Shown: piece after piece, positions 29,519-38,355 of the stretch
How positions within the stretch are numbered: the first letter of the stretch is position 1
How the letters are laid out: every line of letters begins with the position of its first letter
Assembly (NCBI RefSeq): GCF_002160065.1
Contig: NZ_NFJW01000001.1
Location: forward strand, 248,001-312,000
Direction: 5' to 3'
DNA length: 64,000 bases
From: Collinsella sp. An2
GTDB taxonomy: Bacteria; Actinomycetota; Coriobacteriia; Coriobacteriales; Coriobacteriaceae
The notes under the pieces: generated by a model
Database searches by the model: none
Told to the model about the DNA's origin: nothing
The model's input: only the letters and a program-made list of their open reading frames with translations
Program-made: the position numbers and the translations under genes

Positions 29519-30016
29519 ATGTCGCTGCGTATCGGTCATGGCTATGACGTACATCGACTGGTGGAAGGAAGGCGCTGTATCATCGGCGGGGTGGACATCC
29601 CGCACGATAAGGGGCTGCTGGGGCATTCCGATGCCGATGTATTGGCGCATGCTCTCGCCGACGCTATCTTGGGCGCCATGCGCGGGGGAGACATCGGAAA
29701 ACTCTTCCCCGATACGGACCCTGCCTACGAGGGCGCGGACTCGCTGAAGCTGCTTGCAGCCGTTATGGCCTATACGCGAAGCGAGGGCTTCGAGCTTGTG
29801 GATGCCGACTGTACTATCGCCTGCCAGGAGCCGAAGATAAGTCCCTATCGCGACCAGATGCGCGAGAACCTTGCCCGGGCGCTGGGCGTTTCCGTCGAGA
29901 ACGTCGGTGTCAAGGCGACCACGACCGAACGGCTGGGTTGGGAAGGCGCCGGCGAGGGCATTGGGGCCTGGGCGGTTTGCCTGCTTGAACGTCGCGTCAT
30001 CAAGCATCAGGCCTAG
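29519..30016 (+). CDS. ispF: 2-C-methyl-D-erythritol 2,4-cyclodiphosphate synthase
   Basis: IspF cyclises CDP-ME-2-phosphate, releasing CMP; the family is a homotrimer with zinc. The 165-aa product has the metal-binding DVH motif in GYDVHRL, HSDADVLAHALADAILGA and the C-terminal KATTTERLG segment. The ATG at 29519 follows AAGGAG at 29507-29512. It is separated from ispD by 149 bp without a recognised gene, so it may have its own promoter. Confidence 0.95.
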   Translation: MSLRIGHGYDVHRLVEGRRCIIGGVDIPHDKGLLGHSDADVLAHALADAILGAMRGGDIGKLFPDTDPAYEGADSLKLLAAVMAYTRSEGFELVDADCTIACQEPKISPYRDQMRENLARALGVSVENVGVKATTTERLGWEGAGEGIGAWAVCLLERRVIKHQA

Positions 30017-30277
30017 GGCCGGGCTGCTGGACGCCGCTGGTCGGTTTGGGATTCCAGTATGGCTTCCGGTGGCGTGGACGCATTCGGCATGGTGATGAAT
30101 ATCCGACCGGCATGGCGGGTTGTTAACTCACCCTTTGTGCTTCCTTCCCGCTCAGGTAGGATATGCTCAAGAACGGTCTATCAATGGGGTGTTGACGTTT
30201 CGCAGAGCTGGCGATCCATCTGGCTTCGACAGCGACTTATACGGCGTGGACGATTGCACCTCTTCGAGAGGATTCTC

Positions 30278-31750
30278 ATGAAGATATATAACAGCGCAAC
30301 GCATCAAAAAGAAGAGTTCAAGCCCATCGAGGAGGGCAAGGTTCGCATGTATGTTTGCGGGCCCACCGTCTACGACAACATTCATATCGGCAATGCACGT
30401 ACGTTCATCAGCTTCGACGTTATTCGCCGCTGGCTCATCGCGAGTGGCTACGAGGTCACGTTCGCCCAGAACCTCACCGACGTGGACGACAAGATCATCA
30501 ACCGCGCCAACGAGCAGGGTCGCACGGCCGCCGAGGTCGCGGAGGAGTTCTCGACCAAGTTCATCGACGTCATGCACCGCGCGAACGTGATGGACCCCGA
30601 TATTCGTCCGCGCGCCACCAAGGAGATCGGGCCTATGATCGGCATGATCAAGAGCCTGATCGAGCAGGGGCATGCCTATGCCGCCGACAACGGCGACGTG
30701 TACTTTGCCGTGCGCAGCGATCCCGCCTACGGTGAGGTTTCCGGCCGCAAGGTGGACGAGCTCATGGTGGGTGCGCGCATCGCTGCGGGCGAAGAGAAGC
30801 GCGATCCGCTCGACTTCGCGCTGTGGAAGGCCGCCAAGCCCGGCGAGCCCAGCTGGCCGAGCCCCTGGGGAGACGGACGTCCCGGCTGGCATACCGAGTG
30901 CGCCGCCATGGTGCACCGCTATCTTGGATGCCCCATCGACATTCACGGCGGCGGGTCCGACCTTGCGTTCCCGCATCACGAGAACGAGTGCGCTCAGGCC
31001 ACGTGCTGCTGGCACGAGGGCTTTGCGAACACTTGGATGCACACGGGCATGCTGCTCGTGGACGGCGAGAAGATGTCCAAGAGCCTGGGCAACTTCTTCA
31101 CGCTCGAAGAGGTGCTCGAGAAGCATTCGGCCGCGGCGCTCCGCCTGCTCATGCTGCAGACCCACTACCGCTCGCCGCTCGACTTCTCGTGGGAGCGCCT
31201 GGACGGTGCGGAGAGCTCGCTTGCGCGTATTGCCGGCACGGTCGAAAACCTGCGCTGGGCGGCTCGCCACGCGGCGGGCAACCCCGATGTCGCCGCGGCC
31301 GACGCGCTGGGCGAGGACCTTGCGGCATTTGGTCGTACCTACACGTCCTGCATGGATGATGACTTCAATACGGCCGGAGCTATCGCGGCGGTCTTCGAGG
31401 CCGTGACGCGCGCCAATCACTATCTTGAGGACACACAAGCGCGCGATGCCGTGGACGAGGGCGCTGCGCTTGCTGCTGCGGGCGTGCTTGCCAACTGGCT
31501 GGGGACGCTTGGTATCGAGCTGCCGGAGCCCAAAGAAGAGCTGCCGGTGGGGCTGCTGGGAGTCGCAGCCGGTCTGGTGGGCTATACCGGAGACGACGTG
31601 GACGAGGCCGCCGAGCGGATTCTTACGGCGCGCGCCGATGCCCGCGCCGCCAAGAACTGGGAGCTGGCCGACGCGATTCGCGACCAGCTGCGCGATATGG
31701 GGTTGGTGATTGAGGATACGGCTGCCGGCTCCCGCCTCAAGCACTCCTAG
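30278..31750 (+). CDS. cysS: cysteinyl-tRNA synthetase
   Basis: Class I CysRS, 490 aa. The HIGH-type motif is HIGNART near residue 37 and the KMSKS loop is present as KMSKSLGN. Zinc ligands fit Cys in YVCGPTVYD, Cys in the WHTECAAM region and His/Glu in HHENECAQ. A helical-bundle anticodon domain is C-terminal. The ATG at 30278 follows GAGAGGA. The 261-bp leader shows no T-box signature. Repeat F begins inside the stop codon. cysS-rlmB-yacP is a conserved order. Confidence 0.96.
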   Translation: MKIYNSATHQKEEFKPIEEGKVRMYVCGPTVYDNIHIGNARTFISFDVIRRWLIASGYEVTFAQNLTDVDDKIINRANEQGRTAAEVAEEFSTKFIDVMHRANVMDPDIRPRATKEIGPMIGMIKSLIEQGHAYAADNGDVYFAVRSDPAYGEVSGRKVDELMVGARIAAGEEKRDPLDFALWKAAKPGEPSWPSPWGDGRPGWHTECAAMVHRYLGCPIDIHGGGSDLAFPHHENECAQATCCWHEGFANTWMHTGMLLVDGEKMSKSLGNFFTLEEVLEKHSAAALRLLMLQTHYRSPLDFSWERLDGAESSLARIAGTVENLRWAARHAAGNPDVAAADALGEDLAAFGRTYTSCMDDDFNTAGAIAAVFEAVTRANHYLEDTQARDAVDEGAALAAAGVLANWLGTLGIELPEPKEELPVGLLGVAAGLVGYTGDDVDEAAERILTARADARAAKNWELADAIRDQLRDMGLVIEDTAAGSRLKHS

Positions 31751-31849
31751 GTGCTGAGGCACACCATCTTGCCGCTCAAGCCTTCGGGCATGGCCCTAAG
31801 GCCAATGCCCTCGGCTTTCGCGGCAACCTGGCGCACCTCAGCGCCTAGG
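31746..31849. repeat. palindromic element F, copy 1
   Basis: A 104-bp imperfect hairpin runs from CCTAGGTGCTGAGG (overlapping the cysS stop) to CCTCAGCGCCTAGG (ending 31849). Inner pairs are TTGCCG/CGGCAA and CGGGCAT/ATGCCC. It may end cysS transcription, but there is no T run. Confidence 0.75.
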
Positions 31850-31899
31850 TGGACCGGGCGCCCAGCCCTTGCGTCGGGGTAGTCGGCTGCCGCACGCGT

Positions 31900-31968
31900 G
31901 GCGTGCTCCCTCCTCTTTCGCGGCAACCTGGCACGCCTCAGCGCCTAGGAGCCGTAGTGGAGCACGCC
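31900..31968. repeat. element F, copy 2 and flanking duplicated segments
   Basis: GGCGTGCTCC (31900-31909) pairs with GGAGCACGCC (31959-31968). The interior repeats, with few changes, the 33-bp segment found 100 bp upstream (31817-31849 versus 31917-31949). A further segment around 31979-32014 repeats 31779-31814, 200 bp apart. A separate inverted repeat, GACCGTAGGCG/CGCCTACGGTC, lies at about 32062-32104. No gene is seen in 31751-32279. Confidence 0.7.
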
Positions 31969-32279
31969 TTCTTGTCCAGGCCTTCGGGTATGGCCCAAGG
32001 CTAATGTCCTCGGATTGAACGGCAGTCTGCGAGACCCCAGAACAGGAAATATGCATTCGTAGACCGTAGGCGTCTGGTCCATAGCGGATCGGGCGCCTAC
32101 GGTCATATAGGCACATATCGTTGTCAGGCCCCCGTGTGCGACCGTGCAATCCAAGGGAATGCCGCCTCTGCAGCTTCTGCCCGGACAACGGGTGTCGTCG
32201 GGATTTTTCTCGATGCTGTAAAGGCGCGGGTCGTTTGATGTGACAATAGGTGCGGTCAAACGAATCGAAGGGATAGAGA

Positions 32280-33212
32280 GTGGCAGATAAGACAAGGGCG
32301 GGCTCGAAGCGTTCGTCAAAAGAGGGGAATCGACCGAAGGGCCAGGGTAAAGGCTCTTCGCGCCGAAGCGCATCGCGGCCAGCAACCGGGTTTGAGTCTT
32401 CGGGGCGTCAGGGGGCCCGGCAACGGTCGACGCGACCGGTGGCTTCAGGGTCCTACCTCGAAGGACGGCGTGCGGTGGCCGAGGCGCTGCGTACGGGCTT
32501 TCCCATCAAGCGGGCGTTGGTTGCAGACGCCGAGCGCGCCCGCGACGCAGGCCTGTCGCAGCTGGTAGCCGGCCTGTGTGCTGCCGGAGTGTCGGTCGAG
32601 TATGTCTCGCAAGACCAGCTCGACGCGATCTCAAGCCATGGGGCACACCAGGGCATCGTGCTCGAGGTGGGTGCGTTCCCCTATGCCGAGCTTGCCGATA
32701 TCGTCTCGCGTTCCGGGGACGGCCCGGCGTTGGTGGTCGTGCTCGACCATGTGACCGACGCCGGCAACTTCGGCGCCATCGTGCGCTCTGCCGAGGTGGT
32801 CGGTGCGGCGGGCGTCGTCATTGCCAACAAGCGGGCTGCCGAGGTCAACGTGGGTGCCTACAAGACATCTGCCGGAGCTGTCATGCATCTGCCCATTGCG
32901 CGCGTACCCAACATCGCCCGAGCGCTCGAGGAGCTGAAAGCTGCGGGATTCTGGGTTGTCGGAGCAAGCGAGCATGCGCAGGCAAGCTGCTGGGAGACCG
33001 GCTTTGAAGGTCGTATTGCGCTGGTTATGGGCTCCGAGGGCGACGGAATCTCGCGCCTGGTCCTAGAGAGTTGTGACGACCTCACCAAACTGCCGCAGCT
33101 TGGCGTCACGGAGAGCCTCAATGTGGCCCAGGCAACCACGGCGCTGTGCTATGAATGGCTTCGCCGCAACGTCGAAAGCCTCTCAGGGGCACGCGGCAGG
33201 GAGGCGATGTAG
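32280..33212 (+). CDS. rlmB: 23S rRNA 2'-O-ribose methyltransferase (TrmH/RlmB family)
   Basis: A 310-aa SPOUT methyltransferase of the RlmB type, which methylates G2251 of 23S rRNA. A basic, Ser/Arg-rich N-terminal extension of about 55 residues precedes the substrate-binding L30e-like domain (YLEGRRAVAEAL). The knotted domain follows with motif 1 DHVTDAGNFGAIVRSAE, motif 2 ALVMGSEGDGI and motif 3 SLNVAQATTALCYEWLRR. The GTG start at 32280 follows AAGGGATAGAGA. It is followed within two bases by the NYN gene. Confidence 0.93.
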   Translation: MADKTRAGSKRSSKEGNRPKGQGKGSSRRSASRPATGFESSGRQGARQRSTRPVASGSYLEGRRAVAEALRTGFPIKRALVADAERARDAGLSQLVAGLCAAGVSVEYVSQDQLDAISSHGAHQGIVLEVGAFPYAELADIVSRSGDGPALVVVLDHVTDAGNFGAIVRSAEVVGAAGVVIANKRAAEVNVGAYKTSAGAVMHLPIARVPNIARALEELKAAGFWVVGASEHAQASCWETGFEGRIALVMGSEGDGISRLVLESCDDLTKLPQLGVTESLNVAQATTALCYEWLRRNVESLSGARGREAM

Positions 33213-33214
33213 GC

Positions 33215-33901
33215 ATGTCGAAGAAGAGCCGGGCAAAAGCCAAGGCCAAGCGATTTGGCGAAGGGTCGGCCAAGCCCATCGTCTCGGCCAGCACCTTTGG
33301 CGTGGGCAACGCATTCGCGGCTCCGAGCTATGACATCACGCTTCCGGCACGTCGCAAGCCGGGCGAGCGCGAGCTCTTGGTGGTCGACGGCTATAACATC
33401 ATCCACGCGACGCCGCGATACGAAAAGCTCATCTACGACCGCTCAGACGACCCCTACTCAAACGACGTCTACGTATCGGCACGCATGGCGCTCATCCGTG
33501 ACGTGGCGGCGTTTGCACAGAGGCGCTATGAGGCGGTTATCGTGTTCGATGGCGCTGGCAACGTGTCGGCCGATCGCCCCAACATTCCGCAGGCGGGCGT
33601 TCGCATCGAGTTTTCTCCGACGGGGGTGTCGGCCGATACCGTGGTGCAGCGCCTCTGCACCGAGGCCCGTGAGGCGGGGAGGGCGTGCTCGGTCGTCACC
33701 AGCGATGGGACGATCCAGGCTACGGTCATGGGGAAGGGCGTTACGCGCATCTCCGCACGTATGCTTGTCGACGAGATCAAACAGATCGATGCCGATGTGG
33801 CGGCGGCTGAGGACGCTCCGCCTATGAAGATGACGCTGGGAAGTAGGCTGTCGCCCGAGGCCCGTGCAAAGCTCGATGCGCTGCGCGGCCGGGTTCGCTA
33901 A
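33215..33901 (+). CDS. YacP-type NYN domain protein
   Basis: A 228-aa protein with a PIN-like NYN nuclease fold. The core begins with LLVVDGYNIIHA (about residue 54) and contains EAVIVFDGAG and VVTSDGTIQ, with acidic residues placed as in the YacP (Rae1) group. In Bacillus, Rae1/YacP is a ribosome-associated endonuclease. The first ~45 residues are basic and probably disordered. The ATG at 33215 follows GGGAGG and lies two bases after the rlmB stop, so the pair is cotranscribed. Confidence 0.88.
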   Translation: MSKKSRAKAKAKRFGEGSAKPIVSASTFGVGNAFAAPSYDITLPARRKPGERELLVVDGYNIIHATPRYEKLIYDRSDDPYSNDVYVSARMALIRDVAAFAQRRYEAVIVFDGAGNVSADRPNIPQAGVRIEFSPTGVSADTVVQRLCTEAREAGRACSVVTSDGTIQATVMGKGVTRISARMLVDEIKQIDADVAAAEDAPPMKMTLGSRLSPEARAKLDALRGRVR

Positions 33902-33956
33902 GCGAGGCCGATGGATCGCGGCGTGCCGCATAACGTCGATGCGCAGGTAGCGAATT

Positions 33957-34084
33957 GCGGCATTTCACACGCTCACATGCGCTCAGGTAGCTATGTTGTA
34001 ACAATCCACACGCTCAAGGGCCCATTTTGGGGGTCCGAGCGTGTGGATTGCCACAATATAGAATTCGAGCGTGTGATATGCCGC
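33957..34084. repeat. nested palindromic element C
   Basis: Outer arms GCGGCATTTCACACGCTC (33957-33974) and GAGCGTGTGATATGCCGC (34067-34084) match at 17 of 18 pairs. Inner arms 33991-34015 and 34037-34061 are 25 bp each and nearly perfect, differing by G-U-compatible changes. The 9-bp word CACACGCTC occurs twice on the left and as its complement twice on the right. It has no coding potential. It lies downstream of the YacP gene. Confidence 0.85.
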
Positions 34085-34207
34085 AGATCTTGAGTGAGGG
34101 GTGCTAGTGGATGCGCCTCGGGCTGGTGCGCTCCCTCAGCTGCGGGCGGCTTTCGCCGCCCTTGCGCGCTTCGCTGGAAAACGCCCGCGCGTTTTCGCAG
34201 CTCCGCG

Positions 34208-34237
34208 CCCGTAATCGGGTTCGATTCCCGGCTCTGT
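34208..34237 (+). other. tRNA T-arm-like fragment
   Basis: A stem-loop with TCGGG/CCCGG around the loop TTCGATT looks like the 3' part of a tRNA, but no matching 5' acceptor, D or anticodon arm lies upstream. Instead there are GC-rich hairpins (GGGCGGC/GCCGCCC and GAAAACG/CGTTTTC). It could be a tRNA remnant left by an integration or rearrangement event. Confidence 0.3.
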
Positions 34238-34285
34238 GTAGAAGAAGGGCCCATCACCGCAAGGATGACAGGCCCTCAAGAACAA

Positions 34286-34360
34286 TGGAGCCAGCGACAG
34301 GAATCGAACCCGCAACCCAGTGATTACAAATCACTTGCTCTACCGTTGAGCCACGCTGGC
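34286..34360 (-). tRNA. tRNA-Thr (TGT)
   Basis: On the minus strand the acceptor GCCAGCG (34360-34354) pairs with CGCTGGC, followed by discriminator T and encoded CCA (34288-34286). The anticodon stem AGTGA/TCACT encloses TTTGTAA with anticodon TGT. It is divergent from the tRNA-tuf block. Confidence 0.96.
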
Positions 34361-34561
34361 GCAGGGAACATCTTACCCGAAAAGCGCTCGCGGGCCAACG
34401 GCTGCACAGGCAGAGCAAAACCGGAAGGCCTTCTCATAAGAGGCGACCGGAACGTTTGAACCAATACCAGCGGCATTCATAAAGTGTTCATCAAATAGAA
34501 ATATAAAACCGCAGGTCAACGGATATAGATACGCCCGGCACCGTGTATTCAGGCAATTTGG

Positions 34562-34591
34562 TTGACATGCCCGCGGCGAACGTCGTACTAT
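34562..34591 (+). promoter_or_regulatory. promoter of the tRNA-tuf operon
   Basis: A consensus TTGACA (34562-34567) and TACTAT (34586-34591) are separated by 18 bp, 64 bp before the first tRNA. It is one of the best sigma-70-type promoters in the window, as expected for stable RNA and EF-Tu. Confidence 0.8.
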
Positions 34592-34655
34592 TCACCTGCT
34601 CGACGCGAGAGCGGGCTTATGCATGAGCTTGCAAAGCGTCGGGACTTGCACTTAT

Positions 34656-34740
34656 GGGAGTGTGCCCGAGTGGTTAATGGGGACGGGCTGTAAACCCGTT
34701 GGCTCTGCCTACCAAGGTTCGAATCCTTGCGCTCCCACCA
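34656..34740 (+). tRNA. tRNA-Tyr (GTA)
   Basis: An 85-nt class II tRNA with a long variable arm, acceptor GGGAGTG with CGCTCCC, discriminator A and encoded CCA. The loop CTGTAAA gives anticodon GTA. Confidence 0.97.
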
Positions 34741-34746
34741 GCAAGT

Positions 34747-34822
34747 GCCTGTGTAGCTCAGTCGGTAGAGCACCTCGTTGGTAACGAGGAGGTCACCGGT
34801 TCAAGTCCGGTCGCAGGCTCCA
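34747..34822 (+). tRNA. tRNA-Thr (GGT)
   Basis: A 76-nt cloverleaf with acceptor GCCTGTG/CGCAGGC and encoded CCA. The anticodon stem CCTCG/CGAGG encloses TTGGTAA with anticodon GGT. Confidence 0.97.
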
Positions 34823-34826
34823 GTAC

Positions 34827-34903
34827 GGCGGTGTAGCTCAGTTGGTTAGAGCACACGGTTCATACCCGTGGCGTCACTGGTTCGAATCCAGTCACCGCTA
34901 CCA
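34827..34903 (+). tRNA. tRNA-Met (CAT), elongator type
   Basis: A 77-nt cloverleaf with acceptor GGCGGTG/CACCGCT and encoded CCA. The anticodon stem CACGG/CCGTG encloses TTCATAC with anticodon CAT. It lacks the GGG/CCC anticodon stem and mismatched first pair of initiator tRNA. A lysidine-modified Ile tRNA with CAT cannot be fully excluded. Confidence 0.93.
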
Positions 34904-34992
34904 CGGTAACACGGTGGCTTTCCCATCATGGGGAGGCCACTATGGTTAAGAAGGCATGTCCCGCCAGGGACGACCTTAAGGAGGAGGGCTTT

Positions 34993-36183
34993 ATGGCCAA
35001 GGAAAAGTTCGAGCGTACTAAGCCGCATGTTAACATCGGCACCATCGGCCACGTGGACCACGGCAAGACCACGCTGACCGCCGCCATCACCAAGGTTCTC
35101 TCCGAGACCCCTGGCTGCAAGGCTGACTTCACCGCTTTCGAGAACATCGACAAGGCTCCCGAGGAGCGCGAGCGCGGCATTACCATCTCCGTCGCCCACG
35201 TCGAGTACGAGACCGAGACCCGTCACTATGCTCACGTCGACTGCCCTGGTCACGCTGACTACATCAAGAACATGATCTCCGGTGCTGCTCAGATGGACGG
35301 CGCTATCCTGGTCATCGCTGCTACCGACGGCCCCATGGCTCAGACCCGCGAGCACATCCTGCTCGCCCGTCAGGTCGGCGTGCCCTACATCGTCGTGTTC
35401 CTGAACAAGTGCGACATGGTCGACGACGAGGAGCTCATTGACCTCGTCGAGATGGAGACCCGTGAGCTCCTCTCCGAGTACGACTTCCCGGGAGACGACA
35501 TCCCCGTCATCCGCGGCTCCGCTCTTGGCGCCCTCAACGGTGACGAGAAGTGGTATGACTCCATCCGTGAGCTCATGCACGCTGTCGACACCTACATCCC
35601 GACCCCCGAGCGTGACGACGCCAAGCCGTTCCTGATGGCCATCGAGGACACCATGACCATCTCCGGCCGTGGTACCGTTGCTACCGGCCGTGTCGAGCGT
35701 GGCGTGCTCAAGCTCAACGAGCCCGTCGAGATCGTCGGCATCAAGGAGACCCAGTCCTCCGTCGCCACCGGCATCGAGATGTTCCGTAAGACCATGGACT
35801 TCTGCGAGGCTGGCGACAACGTCGGCATCCTGCTCCGTGGTATCAAGCGCGAGGACATCGAGCGCGGCCAGGTTCTCTGCAAGCCCGGTTCGGTGCACCC
35901 GCACACCAAGTTCACCGGCGAGGTCTACGTCCTGACCAAGGAAGAGGGCGGTCGTCACACCCCGTTCTTCAACGGCTATCGTCCGCAGTTCTACTTCCGT
36001 ACGACCGACGTTACCGGCACCGTCAAGCTGCCTGAGGGCACCGAGATGGCCATGCCTGGCGACCACATCACCATTGAGGGCGACCTCATCCACCCGATCG
36101 CCATGGAGGAGGGCCTGCGCTTCGCTATCCGCGAGGGTGGCCACACCGTCGGCTCGGGCGTCGTCAGCACCATCATCGAGTAA
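34993..36183 (+). CDS. tuf: elongation factor Tu
   Basis: EF-Tu delivers aminoacyl-tRNA to the ribosome as a GTPase. The 396-aa product has G1 GHVDHGKTT, the switch [10 protein letters not shown]3 DCPGHADY, G4 NKCD and the C-terminal beta-barrel domains. The ATG at 34993 follows AAGGAGGAGGG, a very strong ribosome site; an in-frame ATG at 34942 is not needed. Three tRNA genes upstream share its promoter, as in the tRNA-tufB arrangement of other bacteria. Codon use is biased towards C-ending codons, as expected for a highly expressed gene. Confidence 0.99.
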   Translation: MAKEKFERTKPHVNIGTIGHVDHGKTTLTAAITKVLSETPGCKADFTAFENIDKAPEERERGITISVAHVEYETETRHYAHVDCPGHADYIKNMISGAAQMDGAILVIAATDGPMAQTREHILLARQVGVPYIVVFLNKCDMVDDEELIDLVEMETRELLSEYDFPGDDIPVIRGSALGALNGDEKWYDSIRELMHAVDTYIPTPERDDAKPFLMAIEDTMTISGRGTVATGRVERGVLKLNEPVEIVGIKETQSSVATGIEMFRKTMDFCEAGDNVGILLRGIKREDIERGQVLCKPGSVHPHTKFTGEVYVLTKEEGGRHTPFFNGYRPQFYFRTTDVTGTVKLPEGTEMAMPGDHITIEGDLIHPIAMEEGLRFAIREGGHTVGSGVVSTIIE

Positions 36184-36217
36184 CTTAGTCTCTAAGATAC
36201 TCTGAGCTGATTTGTTG

Positions 36218-36250
36218 GAACCCGGTTCCTGTTACGGGAGCCGGGTTCTT
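36218..36250 (+). terminator. terminator after tuf
   Basis: GAACCCGG pairs with CCGGGTTC (with extra TCC/GGA pairs), followed by TTTCT. Confidence 0.75.
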
Positions 36251-36471
36251 TCTGTGAGAGACCAGCGAGGCACGTTGCACGTTGCCTTCTATCGCGGTGT
36301 AACGTCGTGTAGCATGTTCTTACTAGCGCGTGACGTGCCACGCTGGTCTGGGTTATGTGTCGAATCTGCGGAAAGCGGCCGAAACCCACTTTGTCGTTGA
36401 CGCGACAGTTTCCAGATGATAATGTGTTCCATCGTGCCCGTACGGGGCGGTATTTGGAGGTAATGAGTTTC

Positions 36472-36621
36472 ATGCGTACATTAGTCACCCTTGCGTGCAC
36501 TGAGTGCAAGCGTCGCAACTACACGACCACCAAGAACAAGGCGAACATGCCTGATCGTATGGAGATCAAGAAGTATTGCCCCTGGTGCCGTCGTCACACC
36601 GTGCACAAAGAGACCCGCTAG
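36472..36621 (+). CDS. rpmG: 50S ribosomal protein L33
   Basis: L33, 49 aa, of the zinc-binding (C+) type: two Cys-X2-Cys pairs in [10 protein letters not shown] and YCPWCRRH. The ATG at 36472 is about ten bases after GGAGGT (36456-36461) and gives the usual family N-terminus ([12 protein letters not shown]); the ATG at 36463 is too close to the ribosome site. It is followed by tRNA-Trp, secE and nusG, a conserved rpmG-tRNA-Trp-secE-nusG order. Confidence 0.96.
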   Translation: MRTLVTLACTECKRRNYTTTKNKANMPDRMEIKKYCPWCRRHTVHKETR

Positions 36622-36633
36622 TCTCACATACAT

Positions 36634-36709
36634 ACGCCAGTAGTTCAATTGGTAGAGCATCGGTCTCCAAAACCGAGTGTTGAGGGTTCGAGTCCTTCCT
36701 GGCGTGCCA
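36634..36709 (+). tRNA. tRNA-Trp (CCA)
   Basis: A 76-nt cloverleaf with acceptor ACGCCAG/CTGGCGT, discriminator G and encoded CCA. The loop CTCCAAA gives anticodon CCA. It sits between rpmG and secE. Confidence 0.97.
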
Positions 36710-36719
36710 GCACCTATCC

Positions 36720-36745
36720 CGTAAGCCTCGGAAACGAGGCTTACG
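36720..36745 (+). terminator. GAAA-tetraloop hairpin after tRNA-Trp
   Basis: CGTAAGCCTCG (36720-36730) and CGAGGCTTACG (36735-36745) form a perfect 11-bp stem with a GAAA loop, followed by GTTTCT. The weak T run suggests a partial terminator or an RNA processing/stability hairpin before secE. Confidence 0.55.
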
Positions 36746-36787
36746 GTTTCTAACTGTCAAGCGCTTTTGCGCCGGAGGTTCAGCATC

Positions 36788-37165
36788 ATGGCCAACAAGA
36801 AGAACAAGAAGAAGGCACAGCAGAAGAGCAGCCAGCCTGCTGCGGCTGCCGCGGCCGATGCTAAGGTCGAGAAGAAGGCTGTAGCCAAGAAGGCCGATGC
36901 GAAGGGCAAGCCTGCCAAGGAGACCTCCAAGGCTGCAAAGGCCAAGAAGAACAAGGGCGGCAAGCCCGGCCTGTTCGCCCGCGCCAAGAAGTATCTTGGT
37001 TCGGTTCGCTCCGAGATGCGCCGCGTCACGTGGCCCAGCAAGAAGGAGCTCATTAATTACTCCGTCGCCGTTTGCGTCTCCCTGGTGGTCGTCGGCGTCG
37101 TTATCTTCGTGCTCGATATGGCTATCGGCGAGGGCCTGGCCCTCTTTGCAGGATTGAGGGGGTAG
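36788..37165 (+). CDS. secE: preprotein translocase subunit SecE
   Basis: SecE is the clamp subunit of SecYEG. The 125-aa protein has the conserved amphipathic segment YLGSVRSEMRRVTWPSKKEL (about 76-95) and one membrane helix (about 97-118). The first ~70 residues form a Lys/Ala-rich, probably disordered extension that is common in actinobacterial SecE. The ATG at 36788 follows GGAGG at 36774-36778. nusG follows after three bases. Confidence 0.95.
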   Translation: MANKKNKKKAQQKSSQPAAAAAADAKVEKKAVAKKADAKGKPAKETSKAAKAKKNKGGKPGLFARAKKYLGSVRSEMRRVTWPSKKELINYSVAVCVSLVVVGVVIFVLDMAIGEGLALFAGLRG

Positions 37166-37168
37166 GCC

Positions 37169-37705
37169 ATGTCGAAGCGTTGGTATGTCGTTCACACCTA
37201 CTCGGGCTACGAGAAGAGCGTCAAGACCGATCTTGAGCATCGTATCGAGACGATGGGCATGCAGGATCGCATCTTCGATATCGAGATTCCCACCGAGACC
37301 GTCACCGAGATCAAGGAAGGCGGCAAGCGCGAGACCAAGGACGTCAAGATCTTCCCGGGTTATGTGCTGGTCCGAATGGAGATGGATGACGATGCTTGGA
37401 CGTGCGTGCGCAACACGCCTGGCGTCACGGGATTCCTGGGCGCCAACGGCAAGCCTTCTCCGCTTTCGCGCGACGAGTACAACAAGATGATGCGTCGTTC
37501 CAAGAAGGGCGATGCTCCTAAGCGTACGGCCGTCAATCTTGAGGTCGGTACCTCGGTCAAGGTCACCTCTGGTCCTCTTGCCGATTTCGATGGCCAGGTT
37601 TCCGAGGTCAACGCCGAGTCCGGCAAGGTCAAGGTCAACCTCCTCATCTTCGGTCGCGAGACCCCTGTGGAGCTTGGCTTCGATCAGGTTGCCGTTATCA
37701 GCTAA
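37169..37705 (+). CDS. nusG: transcription termination/antitermination factor NusG
   Basis: NusG binds the RNA polymerase clamp through its NGN domain (WYVVHTYSGYEKSVK start) and contacts Rho or S10 through a C-terminal KOW domain (VKVTSGPLADFDGQV). At 178 aa it lacks the large insertions of some actinobacterial homologues. It starts three bases after secE and leads into rplK. Confidence 0.97.
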   Translation: MSKRWYVVHTYSGYEKSVKTDLEHRIETMGMQDRIFDIEIPTETVTEIKEGGKRETKDVKIFPGYVLVRMEMDDDAWTCVRNTPGVTGFLGANGKPSPLSRDEYNKMMRRSKKGDAPKRTAVNLEVGTSVKVTSGPLADFDGQVSEVNAESGKVKVNLLIFGRETPVELGFDQVAVIS

Positions 37706-37819
37706 TTCGTTTGTTCGCGAGCGCGTGTTTCCACGAGGTCCGCTCAACCTCGCAGGTGCTTCTAGCACGTGAACGCTGACGATATGTTCTGCAAGTATTT
37801 TTCCAGGAAGGTTTGAAAG

Positions 37820-38248
37820 ATGGCTGAGAAGAAAGTCACCACCGTCATCAAGCTTCAGATTCCTGCCGGCCAGGCCAACCCGGCTCCTCCCGTGGGCCCC
37901 GCCCTCGGTGCCGCTCAGGTGAACATCATGCAGTTCTGCCAGGCGTTCAACGCTGCTACGCAGGACAAGATGGGCGACGTTATCCCTGTCGTCATCACCG
38001 TGTACGAAGATCGTTCGTTCACCTTCGAGTGCCACACTCCGCCTGCGGCTCACCTCATCAAGAAGGAGCTCAAGCTCAAGAGCGGTTCTGCTGTCCCGCA
38101 GCGTGACAAGGTTGGCCAGCTCACTCAGGAGCAGCTCACCAAGATCGCCGAGATCAAGATGCCGGACCTCAATGCCAACGACATCGAGGCCGCTAAGAAG
38201 ATCGTCGCTGGTACCGCCCGCTCCATGGGCGTTACTATCGCCGGGTAA
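37820..38248 (+). CDS. rplK: 50S ribosomal protein L11
   Basis: L11, 142 aa, forms the GTPase-associated centre with 23S rRNA. The N-terminal Pro-rich motif [16 protein letters not shown] and the C-terminal rRNA-binding domain ending in [10 protein letters not shown] are typical. The ATG at 37820 follows AGGAAGG. The 114-bp leader after nusG contains no gene; r-protein L1 often represses translation at such rplK leaders, but I cannot identify the site with confidence. Confidence 0.97.
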   Translation: MAEKKVTTVIKLQIPAGQANPAPPVGPALGAAQVNIMQFCQAFNAATQDKMGDVIPVVITVYEDRSFTFECHTPPAAHLIKKELKLKSGSAVPQRDKVGQLTQEQLTKIAEIKMPDLNANDIEAAKKIVAGTARSMGVTIAG

Positions 38249-38260
38249 CCATTTGGTATC

Positions 38261-38292
38261 AACGGGTGCGTCAAAGGGGCGCACCCGTTTAA
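38261..38292 (+). terminator. hairpin between rplK and rplA
   Basis: AACGGGTGCG (38261-38270) pairs with CGCACCCGTT (38280-38289) and is followed by TAAT. It probably lowers, rather than abolishes, readthrough into rplA. Confidence 0.5.
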
Positions 38293-38355
38293 TGTGCAAT
38301 ACCGCACATGTTCGATGTGGGAGGGCAGGAGCCCGTTTACCACAGGAGGTGTAAC

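Noticed and set aside
30017-30277. T-box riboswitch ahead of cysS
   Set aside because: No AGGGTGG-like T-box sequence, no clear specifier stem and no terminator were found.
34130-34245. tmRNA or selenocysteine tRNA
   Set aside because: No tag reading frame, no matching acceptor stem and no TCA anticodon; only a T-arm-like stem is present.
34094-34459. Frames of 70-121 aa around tRNA-Thr (34286-34360)
   Set aside because: They read through the tRNA and flanking hairpins, with the familiar spurious ATGIEPATQ string produced by tRNA sequence.
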